From: Hymenobacter cyanobacteriorum
Lineage (GTDB): Bacteria > Bacteroidota > Bacteroidia > Cytophagales > Hymenobacteraceae
Reading direction: 5' to 3'
Assembly: GCF_022631375.1 (NCBI RefSeq)
Contig: NZ_JALBGC010000001.1
Coordinates: 310,001-374,000, forward strand
DNA length: 64,000 nucleotides
The notes under the pieces were generated by a model that saw only the letters and a list, made by a program, of their open reading frames with translations, was not told the origin of the DNA and searched no databases. Positions 50,704-59,408 of this stretch are shown in pieces. Numbering within the stretch: position 1 is the stretch's first letter; every line of letters begins with the position of its first letter. The translations under genes were made by a program, and so were the position numbers.

Positions 50704-51828
50704 ATGCGTGAATTCTTCAGAAAATTTCTTGTGACCACCGGCTCCCTTCTTGGCATCCTGCTTGTGGCGGTGGTGGCTTTCACCAGCCTCAGCCCCCAAC
50801 TGGGCGGCACGCCCACCGACCCCGAAAAGGCGGCCTACGCCAAATCGGGCCACTACCAGAACGGCAAGTTCGTGAACCTGTTGCCTACCAAGGAACTCAC
50901 AGGCGGCAGCACGGTGGGGGTGATGTGGAATTTCCTGTTTCGTAAATCGCCGCAGGCCGCGCCGCCCGGTCCGCTGCCCCAGCAGCCGCTCGATTCGCTG
51001 GCCATCGTGCGCAAAACGCCCGAACTGCTGCGCATTACGTGGTTCGGCCACTCGGCCAGTCTGCTCGAAATCGCGGGCCAGAACATCCTGCTCGACCCCA
51101 TGCTGAGCGTGAAGATGGGCCCCGTGAGCTGGGCCACGCCCAAGCGCTACAACCCCGCGCTGGCCATCGACCCCACCAAGCTGCCCTACATTGCCGCCGT
51201 GCTCATTTCGCACGACCACTACGACCACCTCGACTACGAAACCATCGAGAAAATCAAGGACCGGGTGGGGCAGTTTTACGTGCCGCTGGGCATTGCGCCG
51301 CACCTGCGCGCCTGGGGCGTGCCCCGCAACCGCATCACCGAAATGAACTGGGGCGACAGCGTGCAACTCCCCAACCTAAAGCTGCGCTGCACGCCCAGCC
51401 GCCACTTTTCGGGCCGCGGCCTCACCAACCGCAACTCCACGCTGTGGTGCTCGTGGGTGGTGCAGGGAGCCAGCAAGCGCGTGTTCTACACCGGCGATGG
51501 CGGCTACGGGCCGCACTTTGCCGCCATTGGGCGGCAGTACGGGCCGTTTGATTTGGCCGTAGTGGAGTGCGGGCAGTACAACGAGGGCTGGGCCGAAATC
51601 CACATGAAGCCCGAGCAGAGCGTGCAGGCCGCCCGCGACGTGCGCGCCGCCGTGATGCTGCCCGTGCACTGGGGCGCGTTCACCGAATCCCTCCACGCCT
51701 GGAACGAGCCCGTGCAGCGCGCCACCGCCGAGGCCGCCCGGCTGGGCCAGGTCATCACCACCCCGCACCTGGGCGAGCCGGTAACTTTGGGGGCTGCACT
51801 GCCGCAGGAGCGGTGGTGGGAGCGGTAA
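50704..51828 (+). CDS. MBL-fold hydrolase, NAPE-PLD/UlaG-like, membrane-anchored
   Basis: 374 aa. N-terminal signal anchor (about 6-28), then a metallo-beta-lactamase fold starting 'LLRITWFGHSASLLEIAG', metal ligands 'SHDHYDHLDYETI', 'PSRHFSGRGLTN', 'FYTGDGGYG' and 'LPVHWGAFTESLHAW'. The order and spacing match N-acyl-phosphatidylethanolamine phospholipase D-like proteins. The anchor suggests it acts on the periplasmic face, possibly on lipids. Start ATG at 50704. Confidence 0.85.
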   Translation: MREFFRKFLVTTGSLLGILLVAVVAFTSLSPQLGGTPTDPEKAAYAKSGHYQNGKFVNLLPTKELTGGSTVGVMWNFLFRKSPQAAPPGPLPQQPLDSLAIVRKTPELLRITWFGHSASLLEIAGQNILLDPMLSVKMGPVSWATPKRYNPALAIDPTKLPYIAAVLISHDHYDHLDYETIEKIKDRVGQFYVPLGIAPHLRAWGVPRNRITEMNWGDSVQLPNLKLRCTPSRHFSGRGLTNRNSTLWCSWVVQGASKRVFYTGDGGYGPHFAAIGRQYGPFDLAVVECGQYNEGWAEIHMKPEQSVQAARDVRAAVMLPVHWGAFTESLHAWNEPVQRATAEAARLGQVITTPHLGEPVTLGAALPQERWWER

Positions 51829-51830
51829 AC

Positions 51831-51946
51831 AGAACGGTCATGCTGAGCGAAGTCGAAGCATCTCGCGTGCCACCACTAATTCTTTTTTCACGATTGAATT
51901 ACTACCACACGCGAGATGCTTCGACTTCGCTCAGCATGACCGTTCT
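51831..51946. repeat. Dispersed inverted-repeat element, family A, copy 6
   Basis: Perfect arms of about 39 bp (from agaacggtcatgctgagcga, closing tcgctcagcatgaccgttct), inner ctcgcgtg/cacgcgag. The variants GGTCA and GAAGTC are matched in the other arm. It starts two bases after the hydrolase stop. Confidence 0.92.
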
Positions 51947-51962
51947 GATTTGAAAAAGCCTC

Positions 51963-52550
51963 ATGCCTTACATCCTGCTGAACAAGCCCTACGAAGTCCT
52001 CACCCAGTTCACCGACGAGCACGGCCGGGCCACGCTCAAGGATTTTGTGCCCGTGCCCAACGTGTACCCCGTCGGTCGCCTCGATTTCGATAGCGAAGGC
52101 TTGCTCCTGCTCACCGACGACAAGCAGCTCCAGCACCGCCTCAGCGACCCTAAATTCAAAGTCCCGAAAACCTACTGGGCCCAGGTCGAAGGCACAGTTA
52201 CAGAAGCAGCCTTGCAGCAGCTGCGGCGCGGCGTGCAGGTAAAAGAAGGCCTCACCGCCCCCGGCGAAGCTACTGAACTGCCCGAACCCGCCCACCTCTG
52301 GCCGCGCACCCCGCCTATCCGCTACCGCGCCAGCATCCCCACCAGCTGGCTGGAAATCCAGATTTCGCAGGGCATGAACCGCCAGGTGCGCAAGATGTGC
52401 GCCGCCGTGGGGCTGCCGTGTCTGCGGCTGGTGCGGGCGGCCATTGGCCCGCTGGGTCTGGGCATATTGCAGCCCGGGCAGTGGCGTGAGTTGACAACGG
52501 CCGAAGTAGCGGAGTTGCGCAGACTAAGCGGCAGCGGGCGGCGTTTTTAG
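51963..52550 (+). CDS. 23S rRNA pseudouridine synthase, RluE-like
   Basis: 195-aa RsuA/RluB/E/F-family enzyme without an S4 domain. It begins 'YILLNKPYEVLTQFTDEHGR', then the catalytic 'VYPVGRLDFDSEGLLLLTDD' (Asp), 'KTYWAQVEGTVTEAALQQL' and 'SQGMNRQVRKMCAAVGLP'. E. coli RluE modifies U2457 of 23S rRNA; exact target specificity here is inferred. The next gene starts seven bases after its stop. Confidence 0.9.
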   Translation: MPYILLNKPYEVLTQFTDEHGRATLKDFVPVPNVYPVGRLDFDSEGLLLLTDDKQLQHRLSDPKFKVPKTYWAQVEGTVTEAALQQLRRGVQVKEGLTAPGEATELPEPAHLWPRTPPIRYRASIPTSWLEIQISQGMNRQVRKMCAAVGLPCLRLVRAAIGPLGLGILQPGQWRELTTAEVAELRRLSGSGRRF

Positions 52551-52557
52551 GCTCAAC

Positions 52558-53568
52558 ATGAGATACTGCTCCCGCCGTCGCTGGCTTCTGTTTCTACTTC
52601 TCGCGGGCTTCGGAGCCATGAATACCGTGGCCTTCTTCCACGCCTGGCGCTTCACGCACTTCGCCAACGAGCCTGGCCTGCACTCGCCCAACCCCGAGCA
52701 GCTCAGCCCCAGCCAGAAGCTTTGGCTGCTGCTCACCGGCATCCGCAACCCCAAGCCGCAGAACGGTCCCAAACCCAGCTTTCCGGTCGAAACCGTCACC
52801 ATCCCTAGCCCCAACGGCCCGCTCGAAGCCTGGTACGCCCGGCCCGACAGCGGCCGGGCGCGCGGCACGGTGGCCCTGTTCCACGGCTACACCAGCAGCA
52901 AGTCGCACCTCACCCACGAGGCCGGCTACTTCCGCCACTTGGGCTACAACGTGCTGCTGGTGGACCAGGCCGGCAACGGCAACTCGGCCGGTTTCCGAAC
53001 CACTGTGGGCTACCGCGAGGCCGACGACGTGGCCGCAGCTTACCATTGGCTGAACGACTCCATAAGTAATTCGTCAGGCTCCCCTCTCCACCGGAGAGGG
53101 GCCGGGGGTGAGGCCCCACGTGAGGGCGGCAAGGTCATCCTCTACGGCATCAGCATGGGTGCGGTAGCCATCATGCGGGCTGAGGCCGAACTAGGCGTCC
53201 AACCAACGGCCAACATCCTCGAATGCCCCTACGGCAACATGCGCCAGACGGCCTACAACCGCTTCGCCTCCATGCACGTCCCCGGTTTTCCGATGGCCGA
53301 TTTGCTGGTGTTCTGGGGTGGCGTACAAAACGGCTTCTGGGCCTACGGCCTCAATGCCGAACACTACGCCAGCCAAATCCACACGCCCACCCTCCTGCTC
53401 TGGGGCACCGCCGACCCGCGCGTGACCCGCGCCGAAACCGATGCCATCTTCGCCCACCTCGCCGGCCCCAAAGCCCGACACGACTTCCCCGGCGTGGGCC
53501 ACGAACCGTACTGGCACCGCTACGCCACCGATTGGGAGCAGCAGACCCGGGCGTTTCTGAGCCGCTGA
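52558..53568 (+). CDS. Alpha/beta hydrolase interrupted in frame by a mobile repeat
   Basis: 336 aa. N-terminal membrane helix (about 8-27), then an alpha/beta hydrolase core: 'GTVALFHGYTSSKSHLTHEA' (oxyanion region), 'GYNVLLVDQAGNGNSAGFRT', nucleophile elbow 'ILYGISMGAVAI' (Ser), Asp in 'WGTADPRVTRAETD' and His in 'FPGVGHEPYWHRY'. Between the helix 'AYHWLND' and the strand leading to the nucleophile lies about 23 residues ('NSSGSPLHRRGAGGEAPREG') encoded by an inserted palindromic repeat (53076-53121), without breaking the frame. Whether it is still active is unknown. Start ATG at 52558, tightly spaced after the pseudouridine synthase. Confidence 0.87.
   Translation: MRYCSRRRWLLFLLLAGFGAMNTVAFFHAWRFTHFANEPGLHSPNPEQLSPSQKLWLLLTGIRNPKPQNGPKPSFPVETVTIPSPNGPLEAWYARPDSGRARGTVALFHGYTSSKSHLTHEAGYFRHLGYNVLLVDQAGNGNSAGFRTTVGYREADDVAAAYHWLNDSISNSSGSPLHRRGAGGEAPREGGKVILYGISMGAVAIMRAEAELGVQPTANILECPYGNMRQTAYNRFASMHVPGFPMADLLVFWGGVQNGFWAYGLNAEHYASQIHTPTLLLWGTADPRVTRAETDAIFAHLAGPKARHDFPGVGHEPYWHRYATDWEQQTRAFLSR
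53076..53121. repeat. CCCCTCTCC-GGAGAGGGG repeat inserted inside a coding region
   Basis: A near-perfect palindrome (cccctctccaccggagagggg) followed by ccgggggtgagg and ccccacgtgag. This is a repeat normally seen between genes in many Bacteroidota (from memory). Here it lies wholly inside the alpha/beta hydrolase gene and is read in frame. Confidence 0.8.
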
Positions 53569-53595
53569 ATCGCCAGATTCGCCGTTATTCGCTGC

Positions 53596-54192
53596 ATGGA
53601 CTTATTACAACGAATTCAGCGCTGGTACACCATCAACTGCAATGGCGATTGGGAGCATGAATACTCGGTTTCAATCACAACAATTGATAATCCAGGATGG
53701 GTAGTCAAAATAGATTTACAGTATACCTGTTTGCAAAATGCTAGTTTGGATTATGCATTAATTCAGAGGACTACTACTGATTGGGTTGGTTACTCAGTAA
53801 AAGACGGTGCGTTTGAAGGAATGGGAGGAGCAGGGAATCTGTCGGAAATTCTTACCTATTTTCTTGATACATTTCTGCCATCGCATTTGGATGCTGATTG
53901 CACAATTGAAATTGGCCTACCAGTTATTGGTTATGAGGGCAAGCTTTGGTTGAATGCAGAAGGCAAAATGGTTTCTGAATCAACCTTGGAAATAACAGCT
54001 ATTGAAGACTACGATGTAACGGGCAATTATTTATGGAGCAATAACGAAACATTAGAAGCAGTCAATCAGCCAGGTAATATCCCAAAAGAATTGAAAGTGG
54101 ATTTCGCTGTTGGCGAAAGAGTTGAGCCTACTGTCTTCCAGGCAGACGATAATATGCTCCGCACCTTCTTGGTTTCTCCAGCCAAAAAATGA
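53596..54192 (+). CDS. Imm53-family immunity-like protein, orphan
   Basis: 198 aa. The N-terminal half matches Imm53: 'IQRWYTINCNGDWEHEYSVS', 'TIDNPGWVVKIDLQYTCLQN', 'DWVGYSVKDGAFEGMGGAGN' and 'LSEILTYFLDTFL'. The C-terminal half ('IGLPVIGYEGKLWLNAEGK') is an extension whose family I do not recognise. Imm53 proteins neutralise polymorphic toxins or protect against foreign ones. No toxin gene adjoins it. The gene is much AT-richer than dnaK and the hydrolase beside it, pointing to horizontal arrival. Start ATG at 53596. Confidence 0.82.
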   Translation: MDLLQRIQRWYTINCNGDWEHEYSVSITTIDNPGWVVKIDLQYTCLQNASLDYALIQRTTTDWVGYSVKDGAFEGMGGAGNLSEILTYFLDTFLPSHLDADCTIEIGLPVIGYEGKLWLNAEGKMVSESTLEITAIEDYDVTGNYLWSNNETLEAVNQPGNIPKELKVDFAVGERVEPTVFQADDNMLRTFLVSPAKK

Positions 54193-54430
54193 TTCTGAAG
54201 TTGCTGCTGAAGCTTCAGCAACCGCCGTTTCCGCCCCCTTGTCAGGAAAATTTTGGCCTCCCGCAACAAATCCCGCCACCGCGTCGGATAATCCTCCGCG
54301 CCGGGCCGAATCGGTGACAATCTGTCACCAAAACGACGCTGGTACGTTGCTTGTAATCCCTCGGTAGCGGCTGCAAAGCGGCTTTTAACCTGACACAACT
54401 CCTCTCAATCTTAACCAACACACCCCTCTC

Positions 54431-56359
54431 ATGGGCAAAATAATCGGCATTGACCTCGGCACCACCAACTCGTGCGTAGCCGTAATGGAAGGCAACGAAC
54501 CCGTTGTAATTCCCAACAGCGAAGGCCGCCGCACCACCCCCAGCATCGTCGCTTTCCTCGACGGGGGCAAGGGCGAGCGCAAAGTGGGCGACCCGGCCAA
54601 GCGCCAGGCCGTTACCAACCCCCAGAACACAATTTCCAGCATCAAGCGCTTCATGGGCCGCCACTTCAATGAAGTGACCGCCGAGCAGAAGCACGTTTCC
54701 TACAGCGTAGTCGCCGGCCCCAACAACACGGTAGCCGTGAAGATTGGCGACCGCAACTACACGCCGCAGGAAATCTCGGCCATGGTGCTCCAGAAAATGA
54801 AGCAAACTGCTGAGGATTACCTCGGCACGACCGTGACCGAAGCCGTTATCACGGTGCCCGCTTACTTCAACGACGCCCAGCGCCAGGCCACCAAAGAGGC
54901 CGGTGCCATCGCCGGCCTCGACGTGAAGCGCATCATCAACGAGCCCACCGCCGCTGCCCTGGCGTACGGCCTCGACAAGAAGCACAAAGACCAGAAAATC
55001 GCCGTGTATGACCTCGGCGGTGGTACGTTCGACATCTCCATTCTGGAACTTGGCGACGGCGTGTTTGAAGTACTGAGCACCAACGGTGACACCCACCTCG
55101 GCGGCGACGACTTCGACCAGGTTATCATCAACTTCCTCGCTGACCAGTTCAGCAGCGAAAACGAAGGCCTCGACCTGCGCAAAGACCCCATGGCCCTCCA
55201 GCGCCTCAAAGAAGCCGCTGAGAAAGCCAAAGTGGAGCTCTCCAGCTCGACCGAAACCGAAATCAACCTGCCCTACATCACCGCCACGGCCTCGGGCCCC
55301 AAGCACCTGGTGGTGAAGCTGAGCCGCGCCAAGTTTGAGCAGCTCGCCGATGACCTCGTGCGCCGCTCGATGGACCCGGTGAAAAAAGCCCTACAGGACG
55401 CCGGCCTGAGCACTTCCGACATCGACGAGGTTATCCTCGTGGGTGGCTCGACCCGCATTCCCCGCATTCAGGAGGAAGTGGAGAAGTTCTTCGGCAAGAA
55501 GCCTTCGAAAGGCGTGAACCCCGACGAAGTAGTAGCCATCGGCGCTGCCATCCAGGGCGGGGTGCTGACCGGCGAAGTGAAGGACGTGCTGCTGCTCGAC
55601 GTGACCCCGCTTTCGCTGGGCATCGAGACGATGGGCGGCGTGATGACCAAGCTCATCGAGTCGAACACGACCATCCCGACCAAGAAATCGGAGACCTTCT
55701 CGACGGCTTCGGACAACCAGCCTTCGGTGGAAATCCACGTGCTGCAAGGCGAGCGTCCGCTGGCTAGCCAGAACCGCACCATTGGCAAGTTCCACCTCGA
55801 CAGCATCCCGCCCGCACCCCGTGGCGTGCCGCAAATTGAGGTAATCTTCGACATCGACGCCAACGGCATCCTGAACGTAACCGCCAAGGACAAAGGCACC
55901 GGCAAAGAGCAGAAAATCCGCATCGAAGCCAGCAGCGGCCTGAGCGAGGACGACATCAAGCGCATGCGCGACGAAGCCGCCGCCAACGCCGACGCCGACA
56001 AAGCCGAAACCGAACGCATCGGCAAAATGAACGCCGCCGACTCGATGATTTTCCAGACCGAGAAGCAGCTGAAAGAGTACGGTGAGAAGCTGAGCGGCGG
56101 CAACAAAACCGCCATCGAAGGCGCCCTGGCCGACCTCAAATCGGCTCACGAAGCCAAAGACCTCGCCCGCATCGACACCGCCATGGAGGCCATCAACGCC
56201 GCCTGGCAGGCCGCCTCGCAGGAGATGTACGCTGCCGGTGGTGCCGAAGGCGGCCAGCCCGGCGCCGACGGCCAGCCGCAAGGCGGCAACGGCCAGCAAG
56301 GCCAGCCCGCCGGTGACCACGTGACCGATGTGGACTACGAAGAAGTAGACGGCAAATAA
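54431..56359 (+). CDS. dnaK: Chaperone DnaK (Hsp70)
   Basis: 642 aa. ATPase-domain motifs '[19 protein letters not shown]', '[20 protein letters not shown]', '[19 protein letters not shown]' and '[20 protein letters not shown]'. The substrate-binding domain begins around '[20 protein letters not shown]'; a helical lid and a Gly/Gln-rich tail end in 'VDYEEVDGK'. Folds nascent and stressed proteins with DnaJ and GrpE, which are not nearby. Start ATG at 54431. No CIRCE element (TTAGCACTC-N9-GAGTGCTAA) was seen in the 238-base upstream gap. Confidence 0.97.
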   Translation: MGKIIGIDLGTTNSCVAVMEGNEPVVIPNSEGRRTTPSIVAFLDGGKGERKVGDPAKRQAVTNPQNTISSIKRFMGRHFNEVTAEQKHVSYSVVAGPNNTVAVKIGDRNYTPQEISAMVLQKMKQTAEDYLGTTVTEAVITVPAYFNDAQRQATKEAGAIAGLDVKRIINEPTAAALAYGLDKKHKDQKIAVYDLGGGTFDISILELGDGVFEVLSTNGDTHLGGDDFDQVIINFLADQFSSENEGLDLRKDPMALQRLKEAAEKAKVELSSSTETEINLPYITATASGPKHLVVKLSRAKFEQLADDLVRRSMDPVKKALQDAGLSTSDIDEVILVGGSTRIPRIQEEVEKFFGKKPSKGVNPDEVVAIGAAIQGGVLTGEVKDVLLLDVTPLSLGIETMGGVMTKLIESNTTIPTKKSETFSTASDNQPSVEIHVLQGERPLASQNRTIGKFHLDSIPPAPRGVPQIEVIFDIDANGILNVTAKDKGTGKEQKIRIEASSGLSEDDIKRMRDEAAANADADKAETERIGKMNAADSMIFQTEKQLKEYGEKLSGGNKTAIEGALADLKSAHEAKDLARIDTAMEAINAAWQAASQEMYAAGGAEGGQPGADGQPQGGNGQQGQPAGDHVTDVDYEEVDGK

Positions 56360-56414
56360 GGACCGCAGCTTGTAACGGATTTGGCGGATTACACCGATTC
56401 AGATTCGTTTTAGG

Positions 56415-56446
56415 AAAGGCCGGAGGCGCGAGCTTCCGGCCTTTTT
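56415..56446 (+). terminator. Rho-independent terminator after dnaK
   Basis: aaaggccggaggc - gcga - gcttccggccttttt: stem plus T-run 56 bp after the dnaK stop. Confidence 0.87.
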
Positions 56447-56488
56447 GCGTTATTTGTTGCCCCGTATCCGCCTTCCCTTTCCGTTTCT

Positions 56489-57151
56489 ATGCTTGAATTT
56501 CTACCCTTCCAGTCGTTTCCTTCTGCCGAGGCGGCGCAGCCATTACTGGCGATACTGCGGCAACGCGAGATTCCGTTTGAAACCGAAACGAATTCAGGCC
56601 AAGCTATTTTCGACCCGACGTTCGCTTTCAACCACACCTACGCTACTTTTTTGGTGAAACTGGCGGGCTCCGACTTCGAGTGGGTGCGCCGCCTGCAGGA
56701 AGATGCCAACCGCGAGGCGCTGGCCACGCTCAGCCCCAACCATTACCTGTTCAGCTTCTCCGATGCCGAGCTGTTCGACCTCGTAGCCAAGCCCGAAGAG
56801 TGGAGCCCGCTCGACGTAACGCTGGCGGGCCAACTGCTACGGCAACGAGGCCGTGACGTATCGGTCGACGCCATTCGGTTGCTGCGCGAGCACCGGGTGG
56901 TGGAAGAAGGCAAACCCGAGCGCAGCAACAAGGGGCGCATCATGTGGGGCTACATTCTGGCTTTGTTCGGGGGCGCGGTGGCCATTTTTATGGGCTGGGA
57001 GCTGTATTCCTACAAAAAGAACCTCACCGATGGCCGCCAGGTGCATGCCTACTCGCCGCACGACCGGGTGCACGGCCTGCGCATCATGGTGCTCGGCACG
57101 GTGAGCTTGCTGCTCTGGATAGCCGTGCGCGTGTGGGTACTGCCGCAATAG
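56489..57151 (+). CDS. Hypothetical protein with two C-terminal membrane helices
   Basis: 220 aa. The N-terminal soluble part includes 'LAILRQREIPFETETNSGQ', reminiscent of small ferredoxin-fold DUF2007 domains, then a helical middle ('FSFSDAELFDLVAKPEEW', 'LLRQRGRDVSVDAIRLLREH'). Two membrane helices (about 153-172 and 197-217) flank a basic cytosolic or periplasmic loop. Not assigned to a named family. Start ATG at 56489, after the dnaK terminator, so it probably has its own promoter. Confidence 0.7.
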   Translation: MLEFLPFQSFPSAEAAQPLLAILRQREIPFETETNSGQAIFDPTFAFNHTYATFLVKLAGSDFEWVRRLQEDANREALATLSPNHYLFSFSDAELFDLVAKPEEWSPLDVTLAGQLLRQRGRDVSVDAIRLLREHRVVEEGKPERSNKGRIMWGYILALFGGAVAIFMGWELYSYKKNLTDGRQVHAYSPHDRVHGLRIMVLGTVSLLLWIAVRVWVLPQ

Positions 57152-57157
57152 CCGGGT

Positions 57158-57165
57158 TACCTTTG
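57158..57165 (+). promoter_or_regulatory. Candidate -7 element TACCTTTG
   Basis: TAnnTTTG match seven bases after the preceding stop and 90 bp before the next start; no clear -33 TTG. Confidence 0.45.
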
Positions 57166-57255
57166 CAGCCATCGGCGCGGCATTCGCGTAAGCACGCCCA
57201 AGGTGGCGCTTACTTTAGCCGGCCTCTTCCTGTTCGATTTTCTGATTTCCTTTTT

Positions 57256-57918
57256 ATGAACATTTCGTCTCTCCGGTTTCCCGCCCGCGCCCTGGCTTTG
57301 GGCGCCTTGCTCATTGCCGCCGATTCGTGCAGCGTGAGCGAACAAGTTAAGGACAAGCCCTCGGGTAAAAACGTCTCGACCGAAGCTCTCGAAAACGAGG
57401 CGTACACGCTGATGCAGTACCGCCTCAACTTCGTGGACGAAGCCAAGCTCGGCGGCCAGGATATTCTGTTCGTGCGGCAGGCTTCGGATGTGTCGTCGGC
57501 CGACCAGGCCAAGCTGCAAACGGCGCTGGCCTCCGGCAACCTGCCTCTGCACCTCAAAATGCGCGTGTACGCCAAAAACCCCAGCTCCACCAGCGTGCAG
57601 CTGAAGCAGCTCGACTACAAGCTCCTGCTCGATGGCAAGGAGCTGACCGCCGGCACCACCGGCGCCAACACCCAGCTCGAAGCCAGCGCCATCGAAACGC
57701 TGCCCATCAACATCGACCTGAACGTGAAGCCCGACCAGCTGAACGGCAGCACGCCCGCCGCCTTCGCCGCCGGCTTCACCGATTTCACGGCCGCTAACCG
57801 CCGCCTTGTGGTGCAGCTGCGCCCGCAGTACGTAGGGGCTAGCGGCCGCCAGGTGCCCGCCACCGACTTCATGCCCGCCGAGCTGGTTACGGCCAAGCGT
57901 ACCACCGCCAAGAAATAG
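57256..57918 (+). CDS. Putative lipoprotein, LEA/WHy-like beta domain
   Basis: 220 aa. A hydrophobic N-terminus ends 'LLIAADSC' (Cys about 25), an atypical lipobox. The mature chain has an early helical part ('TLMQYRLNFVDEAKLGGQDI') and a beta-sandwich-like region with 'MRVYAKNPSSTSVQLKQLDY' and 'DGKELTAGTTGANTQL', as in LEA-14/WHy-type envelope proteins ('N-P' motif). Assignment is from pattern only. Start ATG at 57256. A terminator follows. Confidence 0.72.
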   Translation: MNISSLRFPARALALGALLIAADSCSVSEQVKDKPSGKNVSTEALENEAYTLMQYRLNFVDEAKLGGQDILFVRQASDVSSADQAKLQTALASGNLPLHLKMRVYAKNPSSTSVQLKQLDYKLLLDGKELTAGTTGANTQLEASAIETLPINIDLNVKPDQLNGSTPAAFAAGFTDFTAANRRLVVQLRPQYVGASGRQVPATDFMPAELVTAKRTTAKK

Positions 57919-57966
57919 CCTTTGCAGCCGCAGCTGCTTTGCAGAGCTGCCGTCTTTCTCGACAAC

Positions 57967-58002
57967 AAAAAGCCCCCGACGCATGCGCCGGGGGCTTTTT
58001 TT
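57967..58002 (+). terminator. Rho-independent terminator
   Basis: aaaaagcccccgacgca - tgcgccgggggctttttt: GC-rich stem and T-run 48 bp after the 57256-57918 stop; the A-run on its other side may also serve the convergent EEP gene. Confidence 0.9.
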
Positions 58003-58027
58003 ATTGAGACTGGTAGCCAAGTTGACC

Positions 58028-58122
58028 GATGTGGAGAAGCATATTTGCGTCTCCTTGTTGAACGACAAGCGACCTGAATTATGAGGACGACGAGACGCAA
58101 ATATGCGTCTCGTCGTCCTCAT
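58028..58122. repeat. Inverted repeat GAGACGCAAATATGCGTCTC family, copy 2
   Basis: The right part alone is an almost perfect palindrome (atgaggacgacgagacgcaa with its complement); gcatatttgcgtctcc on the left repeats the core. It ends seven bases before the stop of the EEP gene. Related to 46694-46795. Confidence 0.78.
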
Positions 58123-58128
58123 AATTCA

Positions 58129-59247
58129 TTATTCCTCGGCGTTGGCAACGTCTTCGATGCCTTCTTCAATTTTCTCCGCAGCTTCCTCGTGGTCGTCGGC
58201 ATCGGGCGCTTCGAGCAGGCTTTCCTGCTCCTGCCAGCCCTGGGGCTCGTAGCTGAGGCGGATGTAGATGGGGTAATGGTCGGAGCCGATGTGCGTGAGG
58301 CGGCGCAAATCCTGCAGGCGGAAGTGCGCGGAGTGAAACACGTGGTCGAGCGGCCAGCGCAGCAGTTTGTAGTCGGCGTGGAAGGTGGGCAGCAGGCCGC
58401 GCCCGATACGCGGGTCGAGCAGCCGCGAGAGCCTCCGAAACAGCTCAGAGGTGTGCGACCAGGCCACGTCGTTGAGGTCGCCGGCCACGATGGTGGGCCC
58501 ATCGTGGTGCTGAATGACCTTGCCCACCACCAGCAGCTCGGCATCGCGGCGGGCACTGGTTTTCGATTCCTGCGGGGCCGGCGGCTTGGGGTGCAGAAAG
58601 TGCATATTGACGGTGACGCCGCTGGGCAGCCGCGCGCACCCGTGAAACGACGGAATATCGGGGTCGAGGATGTAGCGAATCTGCGGCTCAATCAGCGGCA
58701 GGCGCGAAAACACCAGCATGCCGTAGGTGTTGGGCAGCGGGGCGTGGCAGGTGTAGGGGTAGTCTTTTTCGATACTCTGCAGCTGGCTCAGCCACCAGTC
58801 GTCGGTTTCCACGGCCAGCACAATGTCGGGGCTGAGGTGCCGCACGTGGCCCAGGCAGCGCGAGGCGTCGCGGTTGTACATCAGCACGTTGGCCACCATC
58901 AGGCTGATGTGGTAGTCGTGGTCGTCTTCGGGGCGGCTGGCGTCGGCCACCTGCTTGCGGTGCAGCGGCGTGTAGGGCCAGATGCGGCTGAACTGGTACA
59001 CCACCGCCACGGCCAGGCTCACCACAAACAGGCTGTTGCCGAAGCTGCGCGGCGTGGGCAGCGCCAGCGCCGCGCTCAGGCTCAGGAGCAGCGCGGCCAC
59101 GATTTGCAGACGCGGGAAGTCGCAGATGCGAATCCACCACGCCGTTTGGCGAAAGATGGGCACCAGCGTAACCAGCAGGCCGGCCCCGCCCAGAATCCAC
59201 ACTATCCAGTGGCCGGTGGTGAGCAGTGCAGAAAGAAAAGTGGGCAT
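58129..59247 (-). CDS. Membrane-anchored endonuclease/exonuclease/phosphatase-family protein
   Basis: 372 aa. Three N-terminal membrane helices (about 10-30, 45-62, 68-85) precede an EEP domain: 'LMVANVLMYNRDASRCLGHV' (Asn), 'SPDIVLAVETDDWW' (Glu metal ligand), 'TIVAGDLNDVAWSHTSELF' (D-x-N), 'LDHVFHSAHFRLQ' and 'GSDHYPIYIRLSY' (SDH). All catalytic positions are present. The acidic tail is Asp/Glu-rich. The periplasmic-facing domain could be a phosphodiesterase for lipid or nucleotide; the substrate is unknown. Start ATG at 59247. Confidence 0.87.
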   Translation of the reverse strand: MPTFLSALLTTGHWIVWILGGAGLLVTLVPIFRQTAWWIRICDFPRLQIVAALLLSLSAALALPTPRSFGNSLFVVSLAVAVVYQFSRIWPYTPLHRKQVADASRPEDDHDYHISLMVANVLMYNRDASRCLGHVRHLSPDIVLAVETDDWWLSQLQSIEKDYPYTCHAPLPNTYGMLVFSRLPLIEPQIRYILDPDIPSFHGCARLPSGVTVNMHFLHPKPPAPQESKTSARRDAELLVVGKVIQHHDGPTIVAGDLNDVAWSHTSELFRRLSRLLDPRIGRGLLPTFHADYKLLRWPLDHVFHSAHFRLQDLRRLTHIGSDHYPIYIRLSYEPQGWQEQESLLEAPDADDHEEAAEKIEEGIEDVANAEE

Positions 59248-59289
59248 GAAAACGGGCTGGGTGGGAATGGGAAGGGTGAAAGCAAACAG

Positions 59290-59389
59290 CTGTCATCCTG
59301 AGCGCAGCGAAGGACCTTGTTACGTAAGCACAATTTGACGTAACCTCATGCAGGCGTGATAAGGTCCTTCGCTGCGCTCAGGATGACAG
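59290..59389. repeat. Dispersed inverted-repeat element, family B, copy 2
   Basis: Arms ctgtcatcctgagcgcagcg / cgctgcgctcaggatgacag, perfect for about 29 bp, then degenerate centre (cttgttacg against cgtgataag). Between two minus-strand genes. Confidence 0.9.
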
Positions 59390-59408
59390 ATTTGAAAAAC
59401 AAACCACC

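Noticed and set aside
54193-54430. CIRCE/HrcA operator upstream of dnaK
   Set aside because: No inverted TTAGCACTC motif in the gap; only AT-rich sequence and a GC-rich stretch.
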